Assembly: GCF_900167405.1 (NCBI RefSeq)
Contig: NZ_FUWO01000001.1
Span: 1-64,000, forward strand
DNA length: 64,000 nt
From: Globicatella sulfidifaciens DSM 15739
GTDB lineage: Bacteria; Bacillota; Bacilli; Lactobacillales; Aerococcaceae
Direction of reading: 5' to 3'
Program-made: the position numbers and the translations under genes
Notes under the pieces: generated by a model
Database searches by the model: none
What the model saw: the letters and a program-made list of their open reading frames with translations, nothing else
Told to the model about the DNA's origin: nothing
Shown here: piece by piece, positions 16,769-24,961 of the stretch
Position numbering within the stretch: the first letter of the stretch is position 1
How the letters are laid out: every line of letters starts with the position of its first letter

Positions 16769-16905
16769 GATTCACTCCCCTTTTCTATTATTTTTAGTAT
16801 ACAATGGTTATAGTGAAACTGCATACTATAAAAGTTACAATAAGATTACCCAATTTGTTGCACGTAACTTTCCCCAGTTACAAAAACAATTGAGGTAATC
16901 TTTTT

Positions 16906-16914
16906 TGATATAAT
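16906..16914 (+). promoter_or_regulatory. Extended -10 promoter of istA
   Basis: TGATATAAT sits 22 bases before the istA start codon inside the left end of the IS element. Confidence 0.5.
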
Positions 16915-16936
16915 TATTCCATTAGGAGGAATGATT

Positions 16937-18217
16937 ATGTCAGAGATTGCAAAGATCACAATAACATCATTAGATGATTTATCTAGGTTAAGTGAATGGT
17001 ATCAGAAAGGAGAAATTAAATTGAATCTATCAAAGATTTCACGTGAATTAAACTGTGACCGAAAAACAGTTAAGAAGAGATTAGAAGGCGTAATACCAAA
17101 GACGACATGAAAGAGAAAAAAGTATTTAGATGATTTTAAACCACTGATGCTTTCCTACCTTTATGATTCACCGCGTCATTTCAGCTATATTGATCACCTT
17201 TTTTATTTTATGCAAAGAGAACATCATATCACCTGTGCCCGTTCTACTTTTTATCGCTATATTGTGAATGATGAAGACTTGCGTCTGTCATTCCAAAAAC
17301 ATAACAAAACGGAGTTCATACAACGATTTAAAAATCAACCGGGTCAACAAGCCCAATTCGATTTGAAAGAAAAAGTAAAATTAGTAACGGAAGAAGGGCA
17401 GACCATTACAGTTTATATTCCAACGTTAACTCTTTCATGGTCACGTTACAATGTTCGTCGACTGATATTAGATTTGACAACAGATAACTTACTATCATTT
17501 TTAGCAGAAGCATTTGAATAAATTGGCGGAGCACCACGAGAATTAGTCATTGATAATTTGAAAGCATTTGTCGAAAAGCCACGAACGAGCACGGGAGACA
17601 AAGCCATCCTAAACTCACGATTTTCAGAATTCTGTAAAAATTATGGTATTGAGCCACTACCTTGTATGCCGTATCGTCCTCAAACAAAAGGAAGAACGGA
17701 AACGCAAAACAAATGGGTAGAACAACTATATAACTATAACGGAACCTATGAAGGAATATTGGCAATGCATCATCGATTAAAACAACTGAATGAACAAGAT
17801 AATAAAGCCGCTTCTCAAGCGACAAGGTTGCCACGGTGTTTCTTATTAGAAAAAGAAAAAGGTGATTTAGTCCCGCTACCCTCCTTGGCAGTCAGAAGAC
17901 CTTATCACCTTCAACTTAAAAAAGTTCATGTTACCAACGACTCTCTCTTTCAATACCGGTACAATAAATATTCTGTTCCAAAAGAATTTATCGGTAAGCA
18001 AGTAGACATTATCGTTCAAAACAATAAACTTTATATTTATTATAACGGAAATATCATTGATAGTCATCCTATAACCAATCAACCGTTCAACATAAAACCA
18101 GAGCACCAATTGTATTATGCAAAACCACAAGAGGAAACAAGTAAAATAGAAGCAACGACAAAACCGAGTCTTATCTCAATGGAATTAGGAGAGATCCGTT
18201 ATGACAATCTATCTTAA
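16937..18217 (+). pseudogene. istA: IS21 transposase IstA, two in-frame stops
   Basis: A single frame of 427 codons encodes an IS21-type DDE transposase. An N-terminal HTH (LNLSKISRELNCDRKTVKKRL) is followed by the catalytic region with QFDLKE, LVIDNLKAF and GRTETQNKWVEQL, giving the D, D and E. The frame is broken by TGA at 17108-17110 and TAA at 17519-17521. Reading continues in the same frame across both, so these are nonsense substitutions and not frameshifts; the CGA-like context before KRKK suggests the first arose from an Arg codon. The start follows TTAGGAGGA. The product is presumably inactive unless the stops are read through. Confidence 0.9.
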
Positions 18218-18959
18218 AGTACAAGAGCAATTACAGTATTTAAAATTTAAATCAGCACAGCACTATTTAGAACAATTATATCAAGAACATCAACTGAGCA
18301 ATGCGGAATTATCTGGCTTATATAAAATACTAGCAAAAGAAGTGGAAGCAAAGGAAGAAAATAACCGTTTATATAATGTTAAAGTCGCTGCTTTCCCTTA
18401 CTTAAAGACCATTGACGATTACGACTTCACGTTTCAACCGAGTATTGAAGAAGATCAAATAAGAACGATTATTGAATCAACCTTTTATAAAGAGGCAAAA
18501 AACGTCGTATTAGTAGGAAATCCAGGTACAGGAAAAACACATTTAGCGATAGCGATTAGCTATAGTGTCGCGATTAAACGTAATAGTGTTTATTTTATTA
18601 AATTTAATAAATTAATCCATGCCTTAAAGACAGCTTATCAGGAAGGAACGCTCGAACGAAAAATAAAGTTATTCTTCAAATATAAGTTGCTCGTGATTGA
18701 TGAAGTAGGATTTAATGAAATAAGTCCCCTTGAAGCGAAATTATTCTTTCAATTAATCGATATGCGATATACAAAACGATCAACGATATTTACGAGTAAC
18801 TTAACCTTCGATAAATGGCATACCATTATGGGACAAGATGAAATGTTAACAAAGGCGATTATCGATCGTATTTTACATCATTCTTTTCTAATTAATAAAA
18901 CAGGACCTTCTTATCGAATTAAAGACAAACTATCTCCACGAAAAAGTGGGGAATCTTAA
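18201..18959 (+). CDS. istB: IS21 helper ATPase IstB
   Basis: IstB is the AAA+ ATPase that selects targets and activates IstA. The 252-residue protein is full length, with Walker A GNPGTGKTHLA (about residue 110), Walker B LLVIDEVGF and the late RILHHSFLINKTGPSYR. It overlaps the end of istA by 17 bases and has the ribosome site TTAGGAGAG. Unlike istA, it shows no damage. Confidence 0.95.
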   Translation: MTIYLKVQEQLQYLKFKSAQHYLEQLYQEHQLSNAELSGLYKILAKEVEAKEENNRLYNVKVAAFPYLKTIDDYDFTFQPSIEEDQIRTIIESTFYKEAKNVVLVGNPGTGKTHLAIAISYSVAIKRNSVYFIKFNKLIHALKTAYQEGTLERKIKLFFKYKLLVIDEVGFNEISPLEAKLFFQLIDMRYTKRSTIFTSNLTFDKWHTIMGQDEMLTKAIIDRILHHSFLINKTGPSYRIKDKLSPRKSGES

Positions 18960-19027
18960 GTGAGACAAATTGGGATTTTTAAGTTGACTTTTATACATAC
19001 AAATTGAATCGATTGGAGTGAATTAAA

Positions 19028-19384
19028 ATGACACTTGAAAGATATTATTCAGTACTTGAGAAACATTCTGCCCACAATTTAGGTTCAGGCGGCCTGAATG
19101 TTTTAAGTACCCCGATGTTAGTGGCCTATTTAGAAAATATCAGTTATTTACATTGCCAAGAATTATTATTCGAAGACATGACGACTGTTGGTTCGCATAT
19201 TGCCGTTGACCACCTTGCCCCTACCGTGATTGGAGATGAGGTTAGAATCACCATTACGGCTGTCAAAAAAACAAATCGTCGCTTTGAATTTGAACTGGAA
19301 GCTTTTGATTCAAAAAAGCAAATTGCCCGTGCAACGCATACGCGGGTCATTGTAAATAAAAATAAATTTATGGAGCGTCTGTAA
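19028..19384 (+). CDS. FlK-like hotdog thioesterase
   Basis: The 118-residue protein is a single-domain hotdog-fold acyl-CoA thioesterase of the FlK (fluoroacetyl-CoA thioesterase) type. It has the family's STPMLVAYLEN and TVGSHIAVDHLAPTVIGDEV, containing the expected Thr, Glu and His catalytic positions. The physiological substrate is unknown; detoxification or housekeeping hydrolysis of short acyl-CoAs is possible. Its ATG follows TTGGAGTGA. It begins 26 bp after the right end of the IS element, so its promoter may now lie in or beyond the IS. Confidence 0.85.
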   Translation: MTLERYYSVLEKHSAHNLGSGGLNVLSTPMLVAYLENISYLHCQELLFEDMTTVGSHIAVDHLAPTVIGDEVRITITAVKKTNRRFEFELEAFDSKKQIARATHTRVIVNKNKFMERL

Positions 19385-19393
19385 ATTAGTCCG

Positions 19394-19800
19394 GTCGAGG
19401 CTGGGCAAAAACTTTTTAAATTCTGTTCAGGCATATCTATTTAATTCAAAGCGCAGTGGTTGAGTGGCCTCAACCTTCGTCTTTCGACTTGTTTGAGACC
19501 TACTCAACTGTGCGGGGGTAGGCCTACGAAGCGAAAATTATTCAATTTTCTACTTCTGGCCAACTCCCCGCTTTTAACTATTAAATGAATAAGTCATCAC
19601 TTTTAAATTATCCAGTCACTAAATCATGATGTTCAAATTAATATATTTAGCCCCTTACAAAAATTGAGTAACACTAAACAATCCCTTTTCAGACTTGTTT
19701 GATACTTACTCAATGGTAACAGGGAGGCATCATTATGGGGAGCTTTCAATAAACAATCTTTAACTTACTCAATGTAACAGAGGAGGCATACGAGCGACTC
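19394..19800. repeat. One full modular repeat plus two degenerate B-module copies
   Basis: Bases 19394-19572 are a near-complete copy in C-B-A order: GAGGCTGGGCAAAAAC, then GCAGTGGTTGAGTGGCC, then the hairpin arm GACTTGTTTGAG, ending in the A core ATTTTCTACTTCTGG. Further on, ACTTACTCAATGGTAACAGG (19706-) and ACTTACTCAATGTAACAG (about 19762-) are two decayed direct repeats related to the B module, each followed by GAGGCAT. No gene is seen between the thioesterase and the ABC transporter. Confidence 0.7.
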
Positions 19801-19835
19801 CTAATTTTTTCTATGTTAACTTTATGATAATCGCC

Positions 19836-20510
19836 TTAATTCGATTGGATAAATTCTTTATTAGTAATAATTTGTGCGTTTTCTTGCACTAACTCTACGA
19901 GTGTCATATCATGGGTCACGATTAACACCATAACACCTTCTCGTCGCAGTTCTTCAATGAGTTTCGAAAATTCTAGAGTATTCGCTGGATCTAAAGCCGA
20001 AGTCGGTTCATCAAAACATAATAATTGGGGGCGCATCATCATCGCGCGAATAATCGCTACTCGTTGTTTTTGTCCTCCCGATAAAGTTGAGGGATAAACA
20101 TCGCACTTATCCGCTAAACCAAAGCGCTCTAGCCAGCTAATCGCTGCTGCTGTTAACTCTTTTTGGGGTGCTAACTTATTCACTCTGGGTGCAAATAATA
20201 AGTTTTCTAAGACGGTCATTTGTGGAAACAATTGGTAATCTTGAAATACTAACCCAATCGCCCGTTGATAATTTTTTTGTTCGGTTTTACTAGATTCACC
20301 ATTTTCAGAAATTAAATCATAACCTGCTAACTCTATCGTGCCCTGATCCGCTGTTTCCAAAGCATTTAACATACGTAAGATGGTCGTTTTTCCACTCCCC
20401 GACTCGCCTACTAATAAAGTCAGGTCTCCCGGTTGCATCATTAAATTAAAATTTTGACAGATCAATTGGGTGCCAAAACTTTTACTTAAATTTTTTACAA
20501 TTAATGTCAT
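19836..20510 (-). CDS. Polar amino-acid ABC transporter, ATP-binding protein
   Basis: The 224-residue ATPase belongs to the GlnQ/ArtM/TcyC group. It has Walker A GESGSGKTTILR, Q-loop LVFQDYQLFP, signature LSGGQKQRVAI, Walker B LLCFDEPTSALD and H-loop VTHD. It ends the transporter operon (binding protein, permease, ATPase) with a three-base gap after the permease. The uptake substrate is an amino acid, to judge from the family and the T-box leader. Confidence 0.93.
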   Translation of the reverse strand: MTLIVKNLSKSFGTQLICQNFNLMMQPGDLTLLVGESGSGKTTILRMLNALETADQGTIELAGYDLISENGESSKTEQKNYQRAIGLVFQDYQLFPQMTVLENLLFAPRVNKLAPQKELTAAAISWLERFGLADKCDVYPSTLSGGQKQRVAIIRAMMMRPQLLCFDEPTSALDPANTLEFSKLIEELRREGVMVLIVTHDMTLVELVQENAQIITNKEFIQSN

Positions 20511-20513
20511 AGC

Positions 20514-21143
20514 TTACACCCCCATTTTCTTTTCGATTTGTTTTAAAATAACAGTCGTCACGCCGGTAAAGATTAAATAGATAAGCCCCACATAAACATA
20601 TGGTAATAAGGATGCTTGTTGATTGGACAAAGCTTTACCGACTTTTAATAATTCTTCTAAACCTAAAACATAGATTAAAGAAGTATCTTTAATTAAAGTG
20701 ATAACCTCATTTCCAATTGATGGCATCACGATGCGCCATACTTGCGGCAAAATGATTTTACGCCATCCAGCTAGTGGCGAAATCGAAAGAACTTTAATCG
20801 ACTCAAATTGACCGATAGGCACTGTTTGAATGCCGCCGCGAAAGATTTCAATAAAATAAGCAGTATAATTTAAGACTAGCGTTAAAACGGCTGACTCAAA
20901 ACGATCCAACACCAAACCTATTAAGGGAAGTCCAAAAAAGACAAACATCATTTGCAGTAATAAAGGTGTCCCTCTAAAAACATAAATATAGACTTGCATG
21001 AGTGCTTGTAACCACTTTGGTAAATAACGATTCAGCACCGCTAATAATAATCCTAAAGGTAAACTTAATACTAAAGTAATTACAAAAAATTGTAACGTCA
21101 CACTAAAGCCTCGTCCTAGTGGCTCTAACCATTCTATCCCCAT
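20514..21143 (-). CDS. Polar amino-acid ABC transporter, permease
   Basis: The 209-residue membrane protein is a HisM/GlnP-type permease with about five helices and the family EAA loop (ESIKVLSISPLAGWRKIILP). RGTPLLLQMMFVFFGLP is the standard HisMQ motif. It stands alone, so the channel is probably a homodimer. The start is preceded by TAGGAGA. A 347-bp gap separates it from the binding-protein gene upstream. Confidence 0.92.
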   Translation of the reverse strand: MGIEWLEPLGRGFSVTLQFFVITLVLSLPLGLLLAVLNRYLPKWLQALMQVYIYVFRGTPLLLQMMFVFFGLPLIGLVLDRFESAVLTLVLNYTAYFIEIFRGGIQTVPIGQFESIKVLSISPLAGWRKIILPQVWRIVMPSIGNEVITLIKDTSLIYVLGLEELLKVGKALSNQQASLLPYVYVGLIYLIFTGVTTVILKQIEKKMGV

Positions 21144-21490
21144 CTTAATTTCTCCTAGTCTTAAATTTTATATACTATTGACAATCATTGAAAACTGCAA
21201 TCTAGTCTCCCTTGGGAAAGCAACTCTTCTCTTTTAATAATGAACGCTGTAGTCCAGCTAACCGTGCGAAAGTTCTTCCCCCGCGCTTCTCATTGATTAT
21301 AATTGAACGTTGCAGTTCAGCCAACCAGTACTAATAATCATTCATTCGGCATCAACGAAACACCGAAAAAAGCTAGTTTAATCACCATATCTTTATCAAA
21401 CCTATCTAGTCACTAAGCTAATCGTAATGTTCAAGATCGTGATTATATTGATACCGTTTTGGATAATGACTATTTGTTCAATGAACCTGA
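21144..21490. other. Gap between binding protein and permease with an imperfect direct repeat
   Basis: No gene is seen. GAACGCTGTAGTCCAGCTAA (from 21242) and GAACGTTGCAGTTCAGCCAA (from 21305) are imperfect direct repeats 63 bp apart, together with AACCGTGCG and AACCAGT tails. The length is unusual inside an ABC operon and might contain an attenuator or separate promoter, but no clear terminator or -10 was found. Confidence 0.45.
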
Positions 21491-22279
21491 TTATTCTTTA
21501 ATCTCTACAAACCATTTAGCTTTAATTTCATCAAATGTTCCCTCTTCGGTTACTGATTTTAAAGCTGCATTGAATTCTTCTACAAATTCACTATCCGATT
21601 TTCTAAAACCAACGGCGTATTCTTCTTCACCGAAATTGTCTTCTAAAATACGGTAGCTATCGGCATTGTCTTTTTGGCTTAAATAATAAGTAGCGAGTGT
21701 TTCGTCAACGACAATCGCATCTGCTCGGCCATTGTCTAAATCAGCGAAAACTTCTACAAAAGTCGCATAGGTAATCGGTGTTGCACCATCGATGGTTTTG
21801 GTAAAGGCTTCATCTGCTAAAATTGCTTCTAAGGCGGAAGATTCTGCTTGAGTTGCGACCACTTTATCAGCTAAATCCGCTTTCGAATCAATACCATTAT
21901 CAGCTTTAACAATAATGACTTGACGATTATCCATATAAGCATCAGAGAATGCAACTACTTTTTCACGTTCATCAGTAATTGTATAGCCATTCCAAATCAT
22001 ATCGATATTGCCGGTATTTAATTCGGTTTCTTTGGTACTCCAGTCAATCGGTTGAAATTCAAATTCCACACCCATTTTGTCAAAAACGACGCTTGCTAAA
22101 TCAACATCAAAACCAACGATATTGCCTTTTTCATCTTTAAAGCCAAAGGGCGCAAAGGTATCATCAAAACCGACAACTACTTTATCTCCTTTATTAATCA
22201 CGGGTTCTGCCGCCATTACAACGGGAGATGCAACCATTAAACCTAAAACCGCTACTAACATTTTTTTGATCTTTTTCAT
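21491..22279 (-). CDS. Amino-acid ABC transporter substrate-binding protein, no lipobox
   Basis: The 262-residue type-II periplasmic binding fold has an Sec signal peptide (MKKIKKMLVAVLGLMVASPV, then MAAEP) and the SBP_bac_3 motifs VVGFDDTFAPFGFKDEKGNIVGFDVDL, GNIDMIWNGYTITDER and FADLDNGRADAIVVDE. Gram-positive binding proteins are normally lipoproteins, but no cysteine follows the signal and the mature protein has none at all. It may be released or held some other way. ATG at 22279 follows AAAGGAG by eight bases. It is the first gene of the T-box-controlled transporter operon. Confidence 0.92.
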   Translation of the reverse strand: MKKIKKMLVAVLGLMVASPVVMAAEPVINKGDKVVVGFDDTFAPFGFKDEKGNIVGFDVDLASVVFDKMGVEFEFQPIDWSTKETELNTGNIDMIWNGYTITDEREKVVAFSDAYMDNRQVIIVKADNGIDSKADLADKVVATQAESSALEAILADEAFTKTIDGATPITYATFVEVFADLDNGRADAIVVDETLATYYLSQKDNADSYRILEDNFGEEEYAVGFRKSDSEFVEEFNAALKSVTEEGTFDEIKAKWFVEIKE

Positions 22280-22324
22280 AATATATGCTCCTTTTTTCAA
22301 ATTGATTGCGACAGTCGACTATCC

Positions 22325-22366
22325 TAAAAAAATACGCCCTCTACCCGAATATGGGTAAAGGACGTC
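22325..22366 (-). terminator. T-box regulated terminator
   Basis: Thirteen-base arms (plus-strand 22334-22346 and 22353-22365, with one G-U and two mismatches at most) are followed by seven Ts on the minus strand, 46 bases ahead of the binding-protein start codon. Confidence 0.9.
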
Positions 22367-22565
22367 TTAACGTGGTTCCACCTTTATTTATAATAAGCTC
22401 ACACTTATTACCTCAATGAGAATACTTCTCGCGCTATAATGTTGCGACCATACATTTTATTACTGGCTGTGTCTTCATTCGTTCATCTATTTGCTCGCAC
22501 CAACCGCAAACTCTCTTGAAAATATCCCGAATCTCTTTGTCCAAAAATGTTTTTATTAATTAATA
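22325..22565 (-). ncRNA. T-box riboswitch leader of the amino-acid ABC transporter
   Basis: The minus-strand leader contains the AGAGAG bulge followed by a stem-loop TTTGC-GGTTGGTGCGA-GCAAA (Stem I distal part), the T-box sequence AAGGTGGAACCACG (complement of 22371-22384) and then a terminator hairpin (22334-22365, ACGTCCTTTACCC with GGGTAGAGGGCGT) followed by seven Ts. Uncharged tRNA should favour the antiterminator. The likely specifier, in GAAGACACAGCC, is GAC (22471-22473), which would mean Asp; ACA (Thr) overlaps it. The UGGA of the T-box predicts a tRNA discriminator U, which does not fit Asp, so the amino acid is left open. Confidence 0.93.
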
Positions 22566-22572
22566 TGAGTTT

Positions 22573-22601
22573 ATAATAAAATAAACATTCTATTTTGTCA
22601 A
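22573..22601 (-). promoter_or_regulatory. Promoter of the T-box operon
   Basis: A perfect -35 TTGACA (complement of 22596-22601) and TATTAT -10 (complement of 22573-22578) are separated by 17 bases. Transcription would start near 22565. Confidence 0.85.
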
Positions 22602-22639
22602 CTATTTTAATCAATTTCTCATTTAAATAATAGTTTCCA

Positions 22640-22668
22640 TTGAATTAACTGTTAGTTTACGTTATGAT
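22640..22668 (+). promoter_or_regulatory. Promoter of the serC operon
   Basis: TTGAAT at 22640-22645 and TATGAT at 22663-22668 have the ideal 17-base spacing, 30 bases before the serC start codon. It is divergent from the T-box promoter. Confidence 0.75.
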
Positions 22669-22698
22669 TATACAAAACATTATAAAGGAGTCGTCAGG

Positions 22699-23781
22699 AT
22701 GAGAAAAACATTTAACTTTTCTGCTGGACCAGCGATGTTACCTGAAGAGGTATTGCAACAAGCGTCCCAAGAATTATTAGATTATCGAGGCAGTGGCCAA
22801 TCGGTAATGGAGATGAGTCATCGCTCTTCCGTTTATAATGATATTTTTCAAGAAACAAAAACTAACTTAAAAAAATTAGTCAATATTCCAGATAATTATG
22901 AAATTATTTTTACACCTGGAGGAGCCAGTGCATTGTTTGGCATGATTGCTCAAAATTTAATGCCCAAAAAATCAGCCGACTATATCATAACCGGCAATTT
23001 TTCAAAGAAAGCTGCACAAGAAGCGAAAAAATTTGGTTATATCAATATTGTTGCTAGTTCTGAAGATAAAAATTTCACTTACATACCAGACGTTTCAAAA
23101 ATTCAATTTAATGAAACAGCTGATTATGTCCACATTTGTGAAAACAATACCATTTTCGGTACTAAATTTAAACAATTACCTAACACTAACGGCATTCCAT
23201 TAATTGCTGATATGTCTTCTTGTTATTTATCAGAACCGATTGATGTCACTCAATACGGCATGATATACGGTGGCGTACAAAAGAATATTGGACCTGCTGG
23301 CGTTGGATTATCCATTATTAATAAAGATATCATTCCAATTGAAATCAGTGACAATGTACCGACCATGAACCGATTCGATACTTATATTGACAATGATTCA
23401 ATGTATAATACGCCACCAACTTATACGATTTATATGTGCGGACTTGTTTTTAAATGGTTGTTAGATCAAGGCGGTTTAAGCGCAATTCAACAGAAAAATA
23501 TTAAAAAGGCACAATTATTATATGATTATATTGACCAGAGTGCATTATTTAGTAATCCGGTTAATAAGAACGATCGTTCATTAATGAATGTTCCGTTTGT
23601 GACTGGTGATCCACAGCTGGACAAAAAATTTATTAAAGAAGCGAGCGATCATCATTTAGTGAATTTAGCCGGTCACCGTTTAGTGGGTGGAATGCGCGCT
23701 AGTATTTATAATGCGATGCCTTTCGCAGGTGTTCAAGCATTAGTTGATTTTATGGAAAAATTTGAAAGAGAGAACCGATAG
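22699..23781 (+). CDS. serC: Phosphoserine aminotransferase SerC
   Basis: SerC makes O-phosphoserine from 3-phosphohydroxypyruvate and glutamate using PLP. The 360-residue protein has FNFSAGPAMLPEEVL at the start, FTPGGASALFGM, and the PLP-lysine segment YGGVQKNIGPAGVG (about residues 190-203). The end MRASIYNAMPFAGVQALVDFM is typical. Ribosome site AAAGGAG. It is the first gene of an operon with serA and a DUF1015 protein. Confidence 0.95.
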   Translation: MRKTFNFSAGPAMLPEEVLQQASQELLDYRGSGQSVMEMSHRSSVYNDIFQETKTNLKKLVNIPDNYEIIFTPGGASALFGMIAQNLMPKKSADYIITGNFSKKAAQEAKKFGYINIVASSEDKNFTYIPDVSKIQFNETADYVHICENNTIFGTKFKQLPNTNGIPLIADMSSCYLSEPIDVTQYGMIYGGVQKNIGPAGVGLSIINKDIIPIEISDNVPTMNRFDTYIDNDSMYNTPPTYTIYMCGLVFKWLLDQGGLSAIQQKNIKKAQLLYDYIDQSALFSNPVNKNDRSLMNVPFVTGDPQLDKKFIKEASDHHLVNLAGHRLVGGMRASIYNAMPFAGVQALVDFMEKFERENR

Positions 23782-23782
23782 T

Positions 23783-24961
23783 ATGTTTGATTATTATTTA
23801 TTTAATCCCATTGGACAAAAAGGTCTGAACTTATTCGAAGAAGAATATCAAGAAACCACAGACTTAACAAAAGCAAAAGTAGCACTTATTCGTAGTGCTA
23901 ATATTCATGATTTAGACTTTCCTGAAAAATTAGTGGCCATTGCGAGAGCCGGTGCTGGGGTCAATAATATCCCTTTAGATGAATGTACTAAAAAAGGGAT
24001 TGTCGTCTTTAATACGCCCGGAGCGAATGCAAATAGTGTGAAAGAATTAGTACTCGGAGGCATGATTATCGCCTCTCGTAATGTATTGTCAAGTGTAGAT
24101 TGGGTAAAAGCGTCAAAAGATGAAGCCGACATTGCCAAACTTGCTGAACAAACCAAAAAAGCTTTTACTGGCAATGAACTAGCTGGCAAAACACTTGGCG
24201 TCATCGGTTTAGGTTCTATCGGGGTTTTAGTAGCAAATGCTGCCTTAGCATTAGGGATGAGAGTCTTAGGCTACGATCCCTTTCTTTCAGTAAAATCCGC
24301 TTGGAACCTTTCACACGAAGTTGAACACATTTCAAATATTGAGGATATTTATATTCAATCGGACTATATTACCTTGCATTTACCTTTAGTCGATGCTACT
24401 GAAAAAATGATTGATGCAAGAGTGGTACAATTATTTAAAAAGGGTGTCGTATTATTAAATTATGCCCGCGATACCTTAATTGATGAAGAAGCCTTATGTC
24501 CTGCTTTAGAATCAGGGCATATTGCTAAATACGTTACTGATTTTCCTAATCCGACTTCTGCTAGTTTACCTAATACCATCATTACGCCACATATCGGCGC
24601 TACCACGACCGAATCGGAAGATAATTGTGCGAAAATGGCCGTTAGCCAATTAAGACAGTATGTTGAACATGGTAATATCGTTAATTCAGTGAATTTTCCT
24701 AATTGTTCACTCGGTCCGATTGGCGCTTATACGCGTTTATGTATTCTCCATGAGAACAAGCCTAATATGATTGGTCGTTTAACGACCTGGCTAGGCAATC
24801 GTGATATTAATATTGTGAATTTTATGAATCAAAGTAAAGATGGCTATGCCTATTCGATAATGGATATCGATGGTAATTCGATTGAACATTTTAAAGAAGA
24901 CTTAGCCAATGGCGATGGTGTTTGTCGCATTCGTATTATTAAAGGAGGAGAACATGGTTAA
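23783..24961 (+). CDS. serA: D-3-phosphoglycerate dehydrogenase SerA
   Basis: SerA oxidises 3-phosphoglycerate to 3-phosphohydroxypyruvate, the first step of serine synthesis. The 392-residue protein has the substrate-domain RAGAGVNNIPLDEC, the NAD motif GVIGLGSIG, the ARDTLIDEEAL region, the catalytic-His segment PHIGATTTESEDN and a C-terminal ACT domain (about 315-390) that may sense serine. The ATG lies one base after the serC stop with only a weak GAGAGAA upstream, so it is probably translationally coupled. Confidence 0.95.
   Translation: MFDYYLFNPIGQKGLNLFEEEYQETTDLTKAKVALIRSANIHDLDFPEKLVAIARAGAGVNNIPLDECTKKGIVVFNTPGANANSVKELVLGGMIIASRNVLSSVDWVKASKDEADIAKLAEQTKKAFTGNELAGKTLGVIGLGSIGVLVANAALALGMRVLGYDPFLSVKSAWNLSHEVEHISNIEDIYIQSDYITLHLPLVDATEKMIDARVVQLFKKGVVLLNYARDTLIDEEALCPALESGHIAKYVTDFPNPTSASLPNTIITPHIGATTTESEDNCAKMAVSQLRQYVEHGNIVNSVNFPNCSLGPIGAYTRLCILHENKPNMIGRLTTWLGNRDINIVNFMNQSKDGYAYSIMDIDGNSIEHFKEDLANGDGVCRIRIIKGGEHG

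Larger units (their letters stand above)
16820..19001 (+). mobile_element. IS21-family insertion sequence with inactivated istA
   Basis: The element is bounded by imperfect inverted ends: left TGCATACTATAAAAGTTAC (from 16820) and, reading inward from the right end at 19001, TGTATGTATAAAAGTCAAC. The similarity continues inward (ATTACCCAATTTGTTGCAC against AATCCCAATTTGTCTCAC), as expected for the repeated transposase sites of IS21 ends. It carries istA and istB in the usual overlapping order. No clear target-site duplication is visible. Two in-frame stops in istA imply the copy cannot move on its own. Exact ends are my estimate. Confidence 0.85.

Noticed and set aside
17547-17834. Minus-strand frames inside istA
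   Set aside because: They are shadows of the well-conserved transposase sequence on the plus strand.
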